The notes beneath the pieces were generated by a model. The model searched no databases, was not told where the DNA came from, and saw nothing but the letters and a program-made list of their open reading frames with translations. This document shows, one piece after another, positions 24,286-32,869 of a stretch of 51,863 nucleotides of DNA. Made by a program: the position numbers and the translations under genes. The stretch comes from Bacteroidia bacterium (GTDB lineage: Bacteria; Bacteroidota; Bacteroidia; Palsa-965). The first letter of the stretch is position 1. Each line of letters opens with the position of its first letter. The stretch is taken from assembly GCA_025454955.1 (NCBI GenBank), contig JALONL010000032.1, positions 1 to 51,863 of the forward strand, given 5' to 3'.

Positions 24286-26181
24286 TTACTGTCCGGTGGT
24301 GGCAGCCGTGCCGCTGCCGTTTATCAGTCGGAGGTTGCTCAGCCAGATGCCCGGCTTTTCGTAGTACATATCGTTGTTGTCGAAACGGCGGTGAATAACC
24401 ACTTTGGCCACGTTCGAAAACAGGAACACGTAAGGCTGCTCGTCGTACACAATTTCCTGCAAACGCTTCTCCAGCACAAAGCGCGCCGAATCGTTGGTGG
24501 TGGAACGGATTTCGTCAATGAGCCTGTCTGATTCGGGTGTGCCGAAACCTACAAAGTTTGAACCCTTGTTGTTCCACGAGTCGCTGTGCCAGATCTGTTT
24601 GTAATCGTCGCGGTAAAACGAACCGTTCCATGCGGCCATTGCCATGTCAAAATCATGCTGTTCCATGAGTTCGTAGAAACGGTTGCTCTCCTGCTGGCGC
24701 GGCACCATTTCCACACCGGCTTTGCGCACATCGTCGCTCATCATTTTCACCACATCGGTAAAAATGGGGCTGCCGGTCATGTACATGAGTTCGAACGAGA
24801 ACTTTACTTTCTTGCCATCCACCATTTTATCGCGGATGTTATCGCCATCGGTGTCTTTCCATCCTGCTTCATCAAGCAGTTTTTTCGCCTGCTCAATATC
24901 TTGTACTACGGGTTTGAGTTCTTTATTTACCACGTCTTTCTTGAGCGGCGAAACCATAGTGGCCATACGGCTCACCTTGCCCTCGAAGAATGTATTGTTG
25001 ATTTTGTCCACAGGAATCAGTTTGGCCATTGCCTGACGCACTTTTTTATCTACAAAGAACGGCGGGCGGTTTACCGATTTGGGTTTCATGTTCATGCCGA
25101 GGTACTGATAATTGTAGTTGGGCATGAATTCAGAAGCATAGTTGCGGTTGAAATCGTCTTTCTTTCGCAGTGCCACAAGTCCGGGAGTACTGAGCCAGTA
25201 TGAAGCATCGAGTTCCTGTTTCTGAAAAGCAAGTCCCACGGCAGTTTCATCAACCATTACCTGGTAAATTATTTTTTCGGGATAAGAGCGGTCGTATATG
25301 GTGGGAGAAGCGAGTTTCGAAGTCCAGTGATTGGGTTTTCGGGTAAGCTCAATCATCTGTTTATCCTGCCATACAGTTACTTTGTAAGCACCCAATCCGT
25401 TGAGGAAGTTGATATCACGTCCAAATTTGTTGTCGTTAAACTCTTTGGCCCATAATTCGAGGTCGGCGTGGGGAGTTTTGCCAAAATCGGGATTGGTGAG
25501 GTCTGAGATGGAGTATTTTCCAAGCACATTTCCTTTGTCGTGGAAACTATGTTGCATAATGGGCATATCGGCAAAAACCGCCACATTCTGGATGTATTTC
25601 TGCGACATGATAATGGTGAATTTGCGCGGGTTGGAAGGGTCCATGCGCATGTCGCGGATATACTCAAAATAGGGCTTTGCGAAGCCATTGTTGGTAAACT
25701 GGCAAAGCGATGCCTTGAGTGTGAAGAGTACATCTTCGGCGGTTAGTTTTTCGCCGTTGTCCCAGGTGGGTTCTTCGCGCAGTTCGTAGGTATATTCAAG
25801 CTCATCGGCCGATGTGACGGGAAGTTCCTTAATAAGATCGGGGCGCAGGGTAAGCCGTTCAAGATCGGTACCCACGAGGAAACGCTGGGTATAATCAATA
25901 ACTGTGCGGCGCGCACCTGATTTTCCGTTGGTGGGATGGAGATTGTCGGGCTCGGCACGCCAGTGAAAAACCACGGTGTTTTTGGTTGACCAGTCTTTCT
26001 GCCACGGGGTGGGGTCGTGGTGAATGAAGGTAACTCCGGCTAATGCCGAATTGTCTTCCTTTTTACTGTCGTCCTTGAATTTGCCTTCGGGGTTGTCGCC
26101 GCAGGCAGTAAGCACCGCACTGGCTGCAAAAGCCAGGAAGGAGAGCGGAGCAAGGGATTTTTTCGACTGAAAGAACAGCAT
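24286..26181 (-). CDS. Peptide-binding lipoprotein of an ABC importer (SBP family 5)
   Basis: 631 residues. The signal peptide ends in a lipobox (AVLTACGDN). The mature protein has the family 5 layout: NTVVFHWRAEPDNLHP near the start, AEDVLFTLKA, a KKVRQAMAKLIPVDKIN stretch and an AKKLLDEAGWKDTDGDNIRD segment, with the C-terminal lobe returning to the first domain. It would deliver oligopeptides or a similar solute to the OppB/OppC pair downstream. A good promoter lies 49 bases upstream (26230-26257), so this is the first gene of a three-gene operon. Confidence 0.93.
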   Translation of the reverse strand: MLFFQSKKSLAPLSFLAFAASAVLTACGDNPEGKFKDDSKKEDNSALAGVTFIHHDPTPWQKDWSTKNTVVFHWRAEPDNLHPTNGKSGARRTVIDYTQRFLVGTDLERLTLRPDLIKELPVTSADELEYTYELREEPTWDNGEKLTAEDVLFTLKASLCQFTNNGFAKPYFEYIRDMRMDPSNPRKFTIIMSQKYIQNVAVFADMPIMQHSFHDKGNVLGKYSISDLTNPDFGKTPHADLELWAKEFNDNKFGRDINFLNGLGAYKVTVWQDKQMIELTRKPNHWTSKLASPTIYDRSYPEKIIYQVMVDETAVGLAFQKQELDASYWLSTPGLVALRKKDDFNRNYASEFMPNYNYQYLGMNMKPKSVNRPPFFVDKKVRQAMAKLIPVDKINNTFFEGKVSRMATMVSPLKKDVVNKELKPVVQDIEQAKKLLDEAGWKDTDGDNIRDKMVDGKKVKFSFELMYMTGSPIFTDVVKMMSDDVRKAGVEMVPRQQESNRFYELMEQHDFDMAMAAWNGSFYRDDYKQIWHSDSWNNKGSNFVGFGTPESDRLIDEIRSTTNDSARFVLEKRLQEIVYDEQPYVFLFSNVAKVVIHRRFDNNDMYYEKPGIWLSNLRLINGSGTAATTGQ

Positions 26182-26229
26182 GGATGTGCGTTTTAGATGA
26201 ATTTATGGGTTCAAATGCAGGTTCGATTG

Positions 26230-26257
26230 CAAATATAACTTCCACAGCCTTTGCCAA
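26230..26257 (-). promoter_or_regulatory. Promoter of the peptide importer operon
   Basis: On the minus strand TATATTTG (complement of 26230-26237) matches the TAnnTTTG -7 consensus and a TTG (complement of 26255-26257) lies 17 bases upstream. The start codon at 26181 follows after about 49 bases. Confidence 0.65.
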
Positions 26258-26326
26258 CTGATTTTCGCAATAAAAAACGCACTTGAAAATATCATTTTTT
26301 GATAGCATGTTTAAAAAAAACTTTTT

Positions 26327-26334
26327 TATCTTTG
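26327..26334 (+). promoter_or_regulatory. -7 box TATCTTTG of tRNA-Ser
   Basis: An exact TAnnTTTG match 14 bases before the tRNA. A TTG at 26299-26301 is the nearest -33 candidate, but the 25-base spacing is longer than usual. Confidence 0.6.
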
Positions 26335-26347
26335 CGCCGCCTCAATA

Positions 26348-26434
26348 GGTGAGGTGCCTGAGAGGCCGAAAGGACATGTTTGCTAAACATGCGTACGGGA
26401 AACTGTACCGAGGGTTCGAATCCCTCCCTCACCG
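26348..26434 (+). tRNA. tRNA-Ser (anticodon GCU)
   Basis: A complete class II cloverleaf: acceptor stem ggtgagg (26348-26354) pairs exactly with cctcacc (26427-26433), discriminator G at 26434; anticodon loop ttGCTaa in the stem catgt/acatg; a long variable arm (cgtacgggaaactgtaccg) as required for serine; and T arm gaggg-ttcgaat-ccctc. CCA is not encoded. It reads AGC/AGU codons. A promoter box lies upstream and an intrinsic terminator 8 bases downstream, so it is a stand-alone unit. Confidence 0.96.
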
Positions 26435-26441
26435 CACAAAG

Positions 26442-26467
26442 ATCCCGGACAACTCCGGGATTTTTTT
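26442..26467 (+). terminator. Intrinsic terminator of tRNA-Ser
   Basis: Stem atcccgga (26442-26449) and tccgggat (26454-26461) with a 4-base loop, followed by an uninterrupted T-run to 26467. The convergent lipid kinase gene ends 4 bases later. Confidence 0.92.
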
Positions 26468-26470
26468 ATT

Positions 26471-27370
26471 TCACCGCTTCACAAAGCATCTTACCTTATC
26501 TTTTACCACGTTCATCCTGAACGGAGTTTCGCCCTTTATTTCCCCGTCAATATTGGTAATGAGCCGCTTTTCTGCCGATGAAACTTCCAGCGTATTCACC
26601 TGCATATAGTGAAGAATATCGGCTCCCACATGGGTGCCTTTAAATATTTTCGGGAAGAGTTTGAGGAGCTTCCAGAACGGACATGCTTCTACCAGCAGCA
26701 CATCAAATTTTCCGTCGTTTAACTCGGCCTGCGGAGCCATCATCATGCCTTTGCCCGTGTAGCGGGTGTTACAGGCGAGTATAAATGAATAACGCCCTTC
26801 CCACTCACCGCTTTCGGTTTTGATGCGATAGTGCTGCACAGGATTTACCACCAATTTAATAAGCGAAGCTACGGTATAACGGCTTCCTCCCAGAAAACGC
26901 ATTTTTTCGGCCAGCGCATTAATTTCGGTCACCAGTCCGCAGCCCAGAATATTAAACGACCAGAGCTTCCGGTTTTCATATTCCACACCGGCCATATCAA
27001 TGTACGAAGTGCTGCCCGAAAATATACACTCCAATGTTTCATCCACCGTGGCGCAGCCAATGTCGAAATTGAACGCATTACCTGTGCCGCATGGAAAAAG
27101 CGCCACCGGAACCGGCAATGCATTGTGGCAACTGAAAGCCGCATTGATAAATTCGTGCATACTTCCATCACCGCCAATTACCCCGATAAATGAATAGGCC
27201 GAAAGATCGGTGGCTTTTACATGCGCATGCAATTCGTCAACCGAACGGCTTGTTTTTGATTCGCAGCCATAACCTTTCGCGGCCAGTTGCCGGGCTATAT
27301 AACCTGCTGTTTTTTCACCGGATTTATTGCCGGAGTATGGGTTTATGAGCAGGAGTACTTTTTCAGTCAT
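26471..27370 (-). CDS. Diacylglycerol kinase-family lipid kinase
   Basis: 299 residues from the ATG at 27370; the open frame reaches 27481, but the extra 37 residues are not part of the family. MTEKVLLLINPYSGNKSG is the usual start, followed by the nucleotide-binding GVIGGDGSMHEFINA and FPCGTGNAF motifs and the second domain (NILGCGLVTEINALAEKMRF). Members phosphorylate diacylglycerol, sphingoid bases or related lipids at the inner membrane; YegS-like proteins share this layout. The specific lipid cannot be told from sequence. Convergent with tRNA-Ser. Confidence 0.9.
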   Translation of the reverse strand: MTEKVLLLINPYSGNKSGEKTAGYIARQLAAKGYGCESKTSRSVDELHAHVKATDLSAYSFIGVIGGDGSMHEFINAAFSCHNALPVPVALFPCGTGNAFNFDIGCATVDETLECIFSGSTSYIDMAGVEYENRKLWSFNILGCGLVTEINALAEKMRFLGGSRYTVASLIKLVVNPVQHYRIKTESGEWEGRYSFILACNTRYTGKGMMMAPQAELNDGKFDVLLVEACPFWKLLKLFPKIFKGTHVGADILHYMQVNTLEVSSAEKRLITNIDGEIKGETPFRMNVVKDKVRCFVKR

Positions 27371-27497
27371 CCGGTAAATATCGTTGAAATATCTAAAGCG
27401 CGTATTAGCGTCATAATGGGTGGTAAAATCCGGAAAATCAAAACTTATTGAAATCACATTAAATCTGTAAAGCCGAATCATTTGTGCCGGTTTTCCG

Positions 27498-27505
27498 TAT
27501 CTTTA
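27498..27505 (+). promoter_or_regulatory. Likely -7 box TATCTTTA of the mbnP-like operon
   Basis: Differs from TAnnTTTG only at the last base and lies 33 bases before the ATG at 27539. No -33 element at a normal distance was found. Confidence 0.4.
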
Positions 27506-27538
27506 CTAAGCTCAACAAATAACTCAAACGCGATGACA

Positions 27539-28357
27539 ATGAAAGCACCTGTTTTCTTCATTTTTGCCCTTTCGGCTTCTCTTGCTTTTTCGGCCTGTAA
27601 AAAAGATACTGTTCCTGATCCCGATCCCACCACAAACAATAACAGTGGCGGCAATAATAACAACAACAATACCTTAGGCGGCAACACCGTTCGCATCAGC
27701 CTCAAAAACATGGTGGGTAATGATTCCATGATTATCGGAAATGCCCCCATCCGTTATCAGAATGCGGCAGGCGATTCGTTCTCCATCCGCATGTACAAAT
27801 ACTACATCAGCAATGTCAAACTCACCGACAACAACGGCAACACCTGGTCTGAGCCCGACAGCTACCATTTTGTGGATGCCGCTTTTCCGGCCACCAATAC
27901 CTTCGACATTACCGGAGTGCCCGCAGGAACTTATGTAAGCATGACATTCCTCATTGGTGTGGACAGTGCCCGCAACGTATCGGGCGTTCAGTCGGGCGCA
28001 CTTGATCCGAGCAACGGCATGTTCTGGACCTGGAGCACAGGTTACATCATGGCCAAGCTCGAAGGTAAAGCCCCCAACTCGCCGGCAGCCGGCGATAATA
28101 TTGTGTTTCACATTGGCGGTTTTTCCGGAGCCAACAGCGGTTTACGCTGGGCCACTCCTTCGTTTGGAGCCTCACAGGCTGTAGTTACTTCCACTACCGG
28201 CGCACAGATCAACATGAAGAGCGATGCCCTGAAATGGTTTACCGGCGGCACAAACATCAGCTTTGCCACCGTAAACAACATCATGAATCCGAACGCCAAT
28301 TCGGTGGCCATTGCAAACAATTACGCCAGTATGTTTACCGTACTCAGCATTCAGTAA
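27539..28357 (+). CDS. MbnP-like copper-binding lipoprotein
   Basis: 272 residues from the Met at 27539 (27533 is an alternative two codons earlier). A signal peptide ends in a lipobox (LAFSACKKD), followed by an Asn/Gly-rich linker and a beta-rich domain with MYKYYISNVKLTDNNGN, FVDAAFPATNTFDI, FLIGVDSARN and GMFWTWSTGYIMAKLEG, the pattern of the MbnP family of periplasmic copper-associated proteins. In the methanotroph system a partner diheme enzyme (MbnH) converts a Trp of MbnP to kynurenine to build the Cu(I) site; W163 and W165 here lie in the corresponding segment. The next gene encodes just such an enzyme. Confidence 0.88.
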   Translation: MKAPVFFIFALSASLAFSACKKDTVPDPDPTTNNNSGGNNNNNNTLGGNTVRISLKNMVGNDSMIIGNAPIRYQNAAGDSFSIRMYKYYISNVKLTDNNGNTWSEPDSYHFVDAAFPATNTFDITGVPAGTYVSMTFLIGVDSARNVSGVQSGALDPSNGMFWTWSTGYIMAKLEGKAPNSPAAGDNIVFHIGGFSGANSGLRWATPSFGASQAVVTSTTGAQINMKSDALKWFTGGTNISFATVNNIMNPNANSVAIANNYASMFTVLSIQ

Positions 28358-28394
28358 TTCCGAAGCATCGGCAAAACGCCTAACGAAAAATTCT

Positions 28395-29456
28395 ATGCAG
28401 TTGCTCAAACGCATTCGTCCGCTTTATGTTGTGGGCTTTTCGTTGCCCTTGCTTGCGGTGTTTGTACACAGTTGCTCCAAAGACCCGCAACTGGCCGCCG
28501 AGGTAAGCGATAATATCCGTTTCGAAGTCCCGCCGGGCTTTCCGCAGCCTGTGTATGACTTTTCAAACAACCCCGTATCAAAGGCAAGATTTGAACTGGG
28601 CCGCAAACTTTTCTACGAGCCGGCCCTCTCTCGCGATAATTCCACTTCCTGCGGAAGCTGCCACCAGCAGTTTGCCGCCTTTGCCCATTTCGAGCACGAT
28701 TTCAGTCATGGCGTGGATGGCCTGCTTGGCACACGCAATGCACCCGGCATTTTCAACCTTGCCTGGCACACCAGCTTTATGCACGACGGCGGCATCAATC
28801 ACCTCGAATCGCAGCCCATTGCGCCAATTACCAACCCGGTGGAGATGGACGAAACCATTTCCAACGTACTGCTTAAACTGCAGGCCCGCCCTGTATACCG
28901 CAGCATGTTTGCCGAAGCCTTTGGCAGCGACAGCATCACCACACAGCGTATGTCGCAGGCCATTGTGCAGTTTATGGGCCTCATGATTTCGGCCGATTCG
29001 AAGTACGACCGCTACCGCGCAGGCACCGCCACCCTTACGCCGCAGGAAACCGCCGGCTTGGCCACATTCCGCAGCAAATGCGCCTCGTGCCACACCGAAC
29101 CGCTGTTTATGGACAATGGCTTCCACAACAACGGCCTGCCCATTGAACCCAGCATAAACGACAGCGGCCGTGCACACATCACCGGCCTCGCCGCCGACAT
29201 GTACACCTTCAAAACGCCCTCGCTTCGCAACATCACACTCACATTCCCCTACATGCACGACGGCCGTTTCAGCACCCTGCAGGAATGCCTCGATCATTAC
29301 ACCACCGGCGTGGTAAACAGTCCCACGCTCGATCCGCTCATCGGCCCCTCCGGCATTCCGCTCACCGCCCAGGAAAAGGCTGATCTGCTGGCCTTCCTCG
29401 CCACACTTACCGACAATACATTCATTACCGATCCGCGGTTTAAGGAAGGACAATAA
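28395..29456 (+). CDS. MbnH/MauG-like diheme cytochrome c peroxidase family enzyme
   Basis: 353 residues from the ATG at 28395; the open frame extends to 28311, inside the upstream gene, without a signal peptide, whereas MQLLKRIRPLYVVGFSLPLL is one (with a possible lipobox at VHSC). Two c-type heme motifs are present, CGSCH (86-90) and CASCH (229-233), with spacing normal for the bacterial diheme peroxidase/MauG superfamily, plus GRKLFYEPALSRDN and a C-terminal LPYMHDGRF-like segment (TFPYMHDGRFSTL). Position directly after the MbnP-like gene suggests it modifies that protein rather than acting as a peroxidase. Confidence 0.9.
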   Translation: MQLLKRIRPLYVVGFSLPLLAVFVHSCSKDPQLAAEVSDNIRFEVPPGFPQPVYDFSNNPVSKARFELGRKLFYEPALSRDNSTSCGSCHQQFAAFAHFEHDFSHGVDGLLGTRNAPGIFNLAWHTSFMHDGGINHLESQPIAPITNPVEMDETISNVLLKLQARPVYRSMFAEAFGSDSITTQRMSQAIVQFMGLMISADSKYDRYRAGTATLTPQETAGLATFRSKCASCHTEPLFMDNGFHNNGLPIEPSINDSGRAHITGLAADMYTFKTPSLRNITLTFPYMHDGRFSTLQECLDHYTTGVVNSPTLDPLIGPSGIPLTAQEKADLLAFLATLTDNTFITDPRFKEGQ

Positions 29457-29459
29457 CTC

Positions 29460-29861
29460 ATGCTGTGGCGACTGACCTGCATACTCATCCTGTTTGCCGC
29501 CGTCGCCTGCAAAAAGGAAACCGGCACGCTGCCTCCCGGCGATGTGCGTTTGCACATTTCTGTAAAGCACCATAACATTCCCATTCCCCACGCCGTAATT
29601 TTCCGCAAAAACGGCACCGCCATTTTCCCCGGCCGCGACACCGCACTCTACGAAACCCGCTACGTAACCGACGCACAGGGCAAACTCATTCTCACCGACA
29701 TTGGCAATGGCCAGCGTGATATGGTGCTCTACGCCAAAGGCATTGATCCTAATTGGGATTCTACTCAGACTACGCCGGTATGGGGGTATCAGCTTATGAG
29801 TTTTTATACGCGGCCCGGGTATGATTCGCTGGTGAATGTGTTAATTCCGGTAAGTGAATAA
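29460..29861 (+). CDS. Small lipoprotein in the mbnP/mbnH-like operon
   Basis: 133 residues beginning 3 bases after the diheme enzyme stop. The signal peptide ends in the lipobox AAVACKKE. The mature part is short and beta-rich (LHISVKHHNIPIPHAVIF, FPGRDTALYETRYVTDAQGK, RDMVLYAKGI), resembling a single immunoglobulin-like or prealbumin-like domain; two adjacent His residues (KHHN) are candidate metal ligands. The tight spacing ties it to the copper-protein pair. No named family recognised. Confidence 0.75.
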   Translation: MLWRLTCILILFAAVACKKETGTLPPGDVRLHISVKHHNIPIPHAVIFRKNGTAIFPGRDTALYETRYVTDAQGKLILTDIGNGQRDMVLYAKGIDPNWDSTQTTPVWGYQLMSFYTRPGYDSLVNVLIPVSE

Positions 29862-29878
29862 ATCATCGGATTGCTTTA

Positions 29879-30307
29879 ATGAAAATAATAGCTGTTGTTT
29901 TTGCGCTTGCATTCCTCGTTATAGCCTGCTCAGATTACGGCCGAATGCCCGGTACTGAAAGAATAGAGAAAAACTGTCTTATCAAACTACCTTCACAATA
30001 TCAGGTAATTAAGGATGAATATGAAGGGTTGCAAGATTATACCGTACGATGTGATTTAAAATTCTCACCAAACTCTGCACGCGAATTTGCTAAAGCAATT
30101 CAATCATTTCCCAATTATAATCTGGCTGTTTTTGATTCGGTTAAATGGTGCGAAAACTGTTCTCCCTATCAGAAATCACCCCAGGGAGTTTGGTATCGAA
30201 CTGCCAGAGGATTTCGATATTTCCGTGTAATAGATTTTGATAAAAATTGCAGGGTTGATTTTGATACGGTACGCAATCTGTTTTCATATACAGAAGAAAC
30301 ATTTTGA
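29879..30307 (+). CDS. Small lipoprotein, function unknown
   Basis: 142 residues. The signal peptide ends with the lipobox LVIACSDYG. The mature protein has no recognised domain; it has four further Cys (KNCLI, VRCDL, a WCENCS pair region and KNCRV), enough for disulfides. It begins 17 bases after the preceding lipoprotein and may share its transcript, but its AT-richer composition suggests a separate history. A 36-bp tandem repeat follows its 3' end. Confidence 0.65.
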   Translation: MKIIAVVFALAFLVIACSDYGRMPGTERIEKNCLIKLPSQYQVIKDEYEGLQDYTVRCDLKFSPNSAREFAKAIQSFPNYNLAVFDSVKWCENCSPYQKSPQGVWYRTARGFRYFRVIDFDKNCRVDFDTVRNLFSYTEETF

Positions 30308-30346
30308 TCCGAAGCTTGAGGCGTTGAGCCCCCGGCCACCAGCACT

Positions 30347-30448
30347 GTTGCGGGGCGCGATGATTCATGCCACGTCGGCACCGTTGCGGGGCGCGATGAT
30401 TCATGCCACGTCGGCACCGTTGCCGGGCGCGATGGCTCGCGCCCCTGC
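30347..30448. repeat. 36-bp tandem repeat (2.8 copies) with terminal hairpin
   Basis: Units 30347-30382 and 30383-30418 are identical over 36 bases; a third, partial and diverged copy (30419-30448) reaches the stop codon of the minus-strand YihY gene. In the third copy gggcgcga (30425-30432) and tcgcgccc (30437-30444) form a perfect 8-bp hairpin. It is GC-rich and sits between convergent genes, like a short minisatellite or REP-type element. Confidence 0.8.
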
Positions 30449-31446
30449 TAATGTTTCATCACCTCCTCTGCATCCAACTCTCCTTCCTCTTCCTGCTCCC
30501 GCGCTATTTTCGCCTCTTCCACTTCCAGCAATGTTTTTCGTTTGAACCGCGCTTCTGCAATTCCGGCATCCAGTTCAAAACCCACCAGCAGCATCATGGA
30601 ATTATAAAAGATAAACAGCAGAAACACAATGATAGAGCCGATAGAACCATACAGCGCATTGTACCTGCCGAAATTGTCGATAAACCACGCAAACAATACC
30701 GAAGTAAGAATGATAAGCACCGTGGCTAAAATGGTGCCCGGACTTACCAGCAGCTTATGCATACGCTGCGACGGGCCGTAGCGGTAGTAAATGCCAATTA
30801 CCCCGATAAAAAACAAACCGATCATAAACCAGCGTCCGAGGATAATGAGGTTGCGGATAATGGTGTCGCGCTCTACAAATTTTTTCAGCAACAACTCACT
30901 GCCCACGATAAGACCTACCACGCCCACAATAAGTGCAGTAAGTACCAGCACCAGTGCCAGGGCAATGAGTTGCTGTTTCCAGGCCGGACGGCGCTGGCGG
31001 ATGTGTATGCTGCGGTTGAAAGCGCCCATCATGGCTGTCATGCCGCCGGTGGAGAAATAGAGTGCGGCTACAAAACCAAACGAAAGCAAACCGGAGTTTT
31101 GGCGGCGAATAATGCCCTCAATGGTATCGTGCAGGGCCTTGAACGAATTTTCGGGAAGCAGTTGCTGGATGAGTTCGAAAAGACGATCCTGAAAATGGTC
31201 GATGGGAATGTAGGGGATGAGCGTAAACAGGAAAATGATACTGGGGAAAATGGCCAGAAAAAAATGGTAAGCCATGGAAGCCGCCCGCGTTTTAAGTCCG
31301 CCGCGATTGATGCCACTGAAGAAAAACATGGATACTTCGTACAGCGAAAGTCCGTCGAAACCGGGCAGGCTTACACGTTCGGCAAAGCGGTGAATGCTTT
31401 TGGCCAAAGGCGTGCGGCGGAGCTTTCTGACAATGGGGCGAATCAT
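30448..31446 (-). CDS. YihY/UPF0761-family inner membrane protein (BrkB-like)
   Basis: 332 residues with six membrane segments and the family signature blocks: the first segment AASMAYHFFLAIFPSIIFLF, then LYFSTGGMTAMMGAFNRS, FRxYGPSQR-like IYYRYGPSQRMHK, and YGSIGSIIVFLLFIFYNSM. The C-terminus is an acidic cytoplasmic tail (REQEEEGELDAEE). Formerly annotated as ribonuclease BN by error; the function of the family is unclear. The start overlaps the nadC stop (ATGA), so it is translated with nadC. Confidence 0.9.
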   Translation of the reverse strand: MIRPIVRKLRRTPLAKSIHRFAERVSLPGFDGLSLYEVSMFFFSGINRGGLKTRAASMAYHFFLAIFPSIIFLFTLIPYIPIDHFQDRLFELIQQLLPENSFKALHDTIEGIIRRQNSGLLSFGFVAALYFSTGGMTAMMGAFNRSIHIRQRRPAWKQQLIALALVLVLTALIVGVVGLIVGSELLLKKFVERDTIIRNLIILGRWFMIGLFFIGVIGIYYRYGPSQRMHKLLVSPGTILATVLIILTSVLFAWFIDNFGRYNALYGSIGSIIVFLLFIFYNSMMLLVGFELDAGIAEARFKRKTLLEVEEAKIAREQEEEGELDAEEVMKH

Positions 31447-32324
31447 TGGCGCTGGGCTTTGAGGCTTAGGTCGAGGCTGCGGTAGCTGTGTGTGAGTGCG
31501 CCTACTGAGATGAAATCGACGCCTGTTTCGCCGTAAGCGCGAAGGGTTTGGGCGGTGATGCCTCCGGAGGCTTCGGTTTCTAAGGCTTTGTTTACGATTT
31601 CCACGCCCCGGCGCAAATCGTCCACGCCGAAATTGTCGAGCATGATGCGCTGTATGCCGCCTGCATCAAGGGCTTCGCGGAGTTCGTCGAAATTGCGGAC
31701 TTCCACTTCGATGGCTAATTGCAGTTGTTTTTCGCGCAGGTAATTTTGCGCGGCGCGAATGGCTTTGGTAATGCCGCCGGCGTAGTCCACATGATTATCC
31801 TTAATCATAATCATGTCGAAAAGTCCGTAGCGGTGGTTGTGCCCGCCGCCAATGCGCACGGCCCATTTTTCGAAGTAGCGGAAATTGGGCGTGGTTTTGC
31901 GGGTGTCGAGCAGGCGCACGGGCAAATCGGCCACGAGCCGGGCCAGTTGCCAGGTGGTGGTGGCACAGCCGCTCATGCGTTGCATGGTGTTTAGCACTAA
32001 GCGTTCGGCGGTGAGAATGGAGCGGGCGGGGCCTTCTACGGTGAAGGCAATGTCGCCTTTGTTTATTTCCATGCCGTCGGCCAGCAGGCGGTGCATGGTA
32101 AGGCGGCTGTCAACCTGTTCGAAAATGATTTCGGCCACGTCCATGCCGGCCAATATGCCACTGTCTTTTACCAGCAGGCGGGCGCTGTTGGTGGCGGTTT
32201 CGGGGATGGTGGAGAGCGAAGTATGATCGCCGCCGCGCACATCTTCGTGCAGGGCGGCGGCGATAAATTCGTGCAGATACTTAAAATCGGGTGTTTCGGG
32301 CTGGTAGCCTGTGGTATTAGCCAT
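31443..32324 (-). CDS. nadC: Nicotinate-nucleotide pyrophosphorylase (carboxylating)
   Basis: 293 residues, normal for quinolinate phosphoribosyltransferase, which makes nicotinate mononucleotide from quinolinate and PRPP in NAD synthesis. Motifs include HEDVRGGDHTS, the conserved NTMQRMSGCATTTWQL, the substrate segment LLDTRKTTPNFRYFEKWAV and GGGHNHRYGLFDMIMIKDNH, with ASGGITAQTLRAYGETGVDF near the end. It overlaps the DUF4783 gene upstream by 8 bases and YihY downstream by 4. Confidence 0.96.
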   Translation of the reverse strand: MANTTGYQPETPDFKYLHEFIAAALHEDVRGGDHTSLSTIPETATNSARLLVKDSGILAGMDVAEIIFEQVDSRLTMHRLLADGMEINKGDIAFTVEGPARSILTAERLVLNTMQRMSGCATTTWQLARLVADLPVRLLDTRKTTPNFRYFEKWAVRIGGGHNHRYGLFDMIMIKDNHVDYAGGITKAIRAAQNYLREKQLQLAIEVEVRNFDELREALDAGGIQRIMLDNFGVDDLRRGVEIVNKALETEASGGITAQTLRAYGETGVDFISVGALTHSYRSLDLSLKAQRQ

Positions 32325-32700
32325 CTGATGGTTCGATGCGGAGCTGTGTCACCGTCATTTTACCACCTGAAAGCTTGATAAGGTAATGCACACGGTATTT
32401 ACCTGCGCCGGTTTCGAGCGTGCCAATGGCAAACTGCGAATCGTTTTTGAGCGCGCTTTTGTGTACTACCGTAAAGCCTTTTACCGGATGCTTGGCAAAG
32501 AAGTCTTTGAGAATCAACTCGGCCTGGGCCTTGCTGTACACATTTTCCTGCTCCAGCACTTTCAAGTCAACCATGTCTGCAAAATAAACCGATACGCTTC
32601 GGGCATTGCCACTGCGAAGGGCGGCGGCAATATCATCCACTACATCGGCCATTGCAAAGCCGGGAATGAGCATCATTAAAATGGCGAACCAGGTTTTCAT
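32317..32700 (-). CDS. DUF4783 domain protein, periplasmic
   Basis: 127 residues from the Met at 32700, which starts a signal peptide (MKTWFAILMMLIPGFAMA); the longer frame to 32796 is not supported. The mature part VVDDIAAALRSGNARSVSVYF, KAQAELILKDFFAKHP and GTLETGAGKYRVHYLIK matches DUF4783, an NTF2-like-sized family found beside nadC in many Bacteroidota. Its biochemical role is not known. It is the first gene of the DUF4783-nadC-YihY operon. Confidence 0.88.
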   Translation of the reverse strand: MKTWFAILMMLIPGFAMADVVDDIAAALRSGNARSVSVYFADMVDLKVLEQENVYSKAQAELILKDFFAKHPVKGFTVVHKSALKNDSQFAIGTLETGAGKYRVHYLIKLSGGKMTVTQLRIEPSDG

Positions 32701-32869
32701 GTGTAATTTACTGTTGTTCCTATCACAACTTGCAAGGATCAGGCCAAACCGGTGAAATGGGTAAATTCGGGTGTGGCTCTTGTTTATTGCAACCAAAGAT
32801 AATCAAAGACCTGCTTCGGCCACCACTCCCTGCAACTGATTTATCAGTTAACTTTACCCAATTTCCCGC

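Noticed and set aside
26442..26467. Terminator for the lipid kinase gene on the minus strand
   Set aside because: The T-run lies on the plus-strand side only, so it serves the tRNA; no U-tract exists for the minus direction.
30347..30448. CRISPR-like 36-bp repeats
   Set aside because: Repeat units are directly adjacent without spacers and no cas gene is present.
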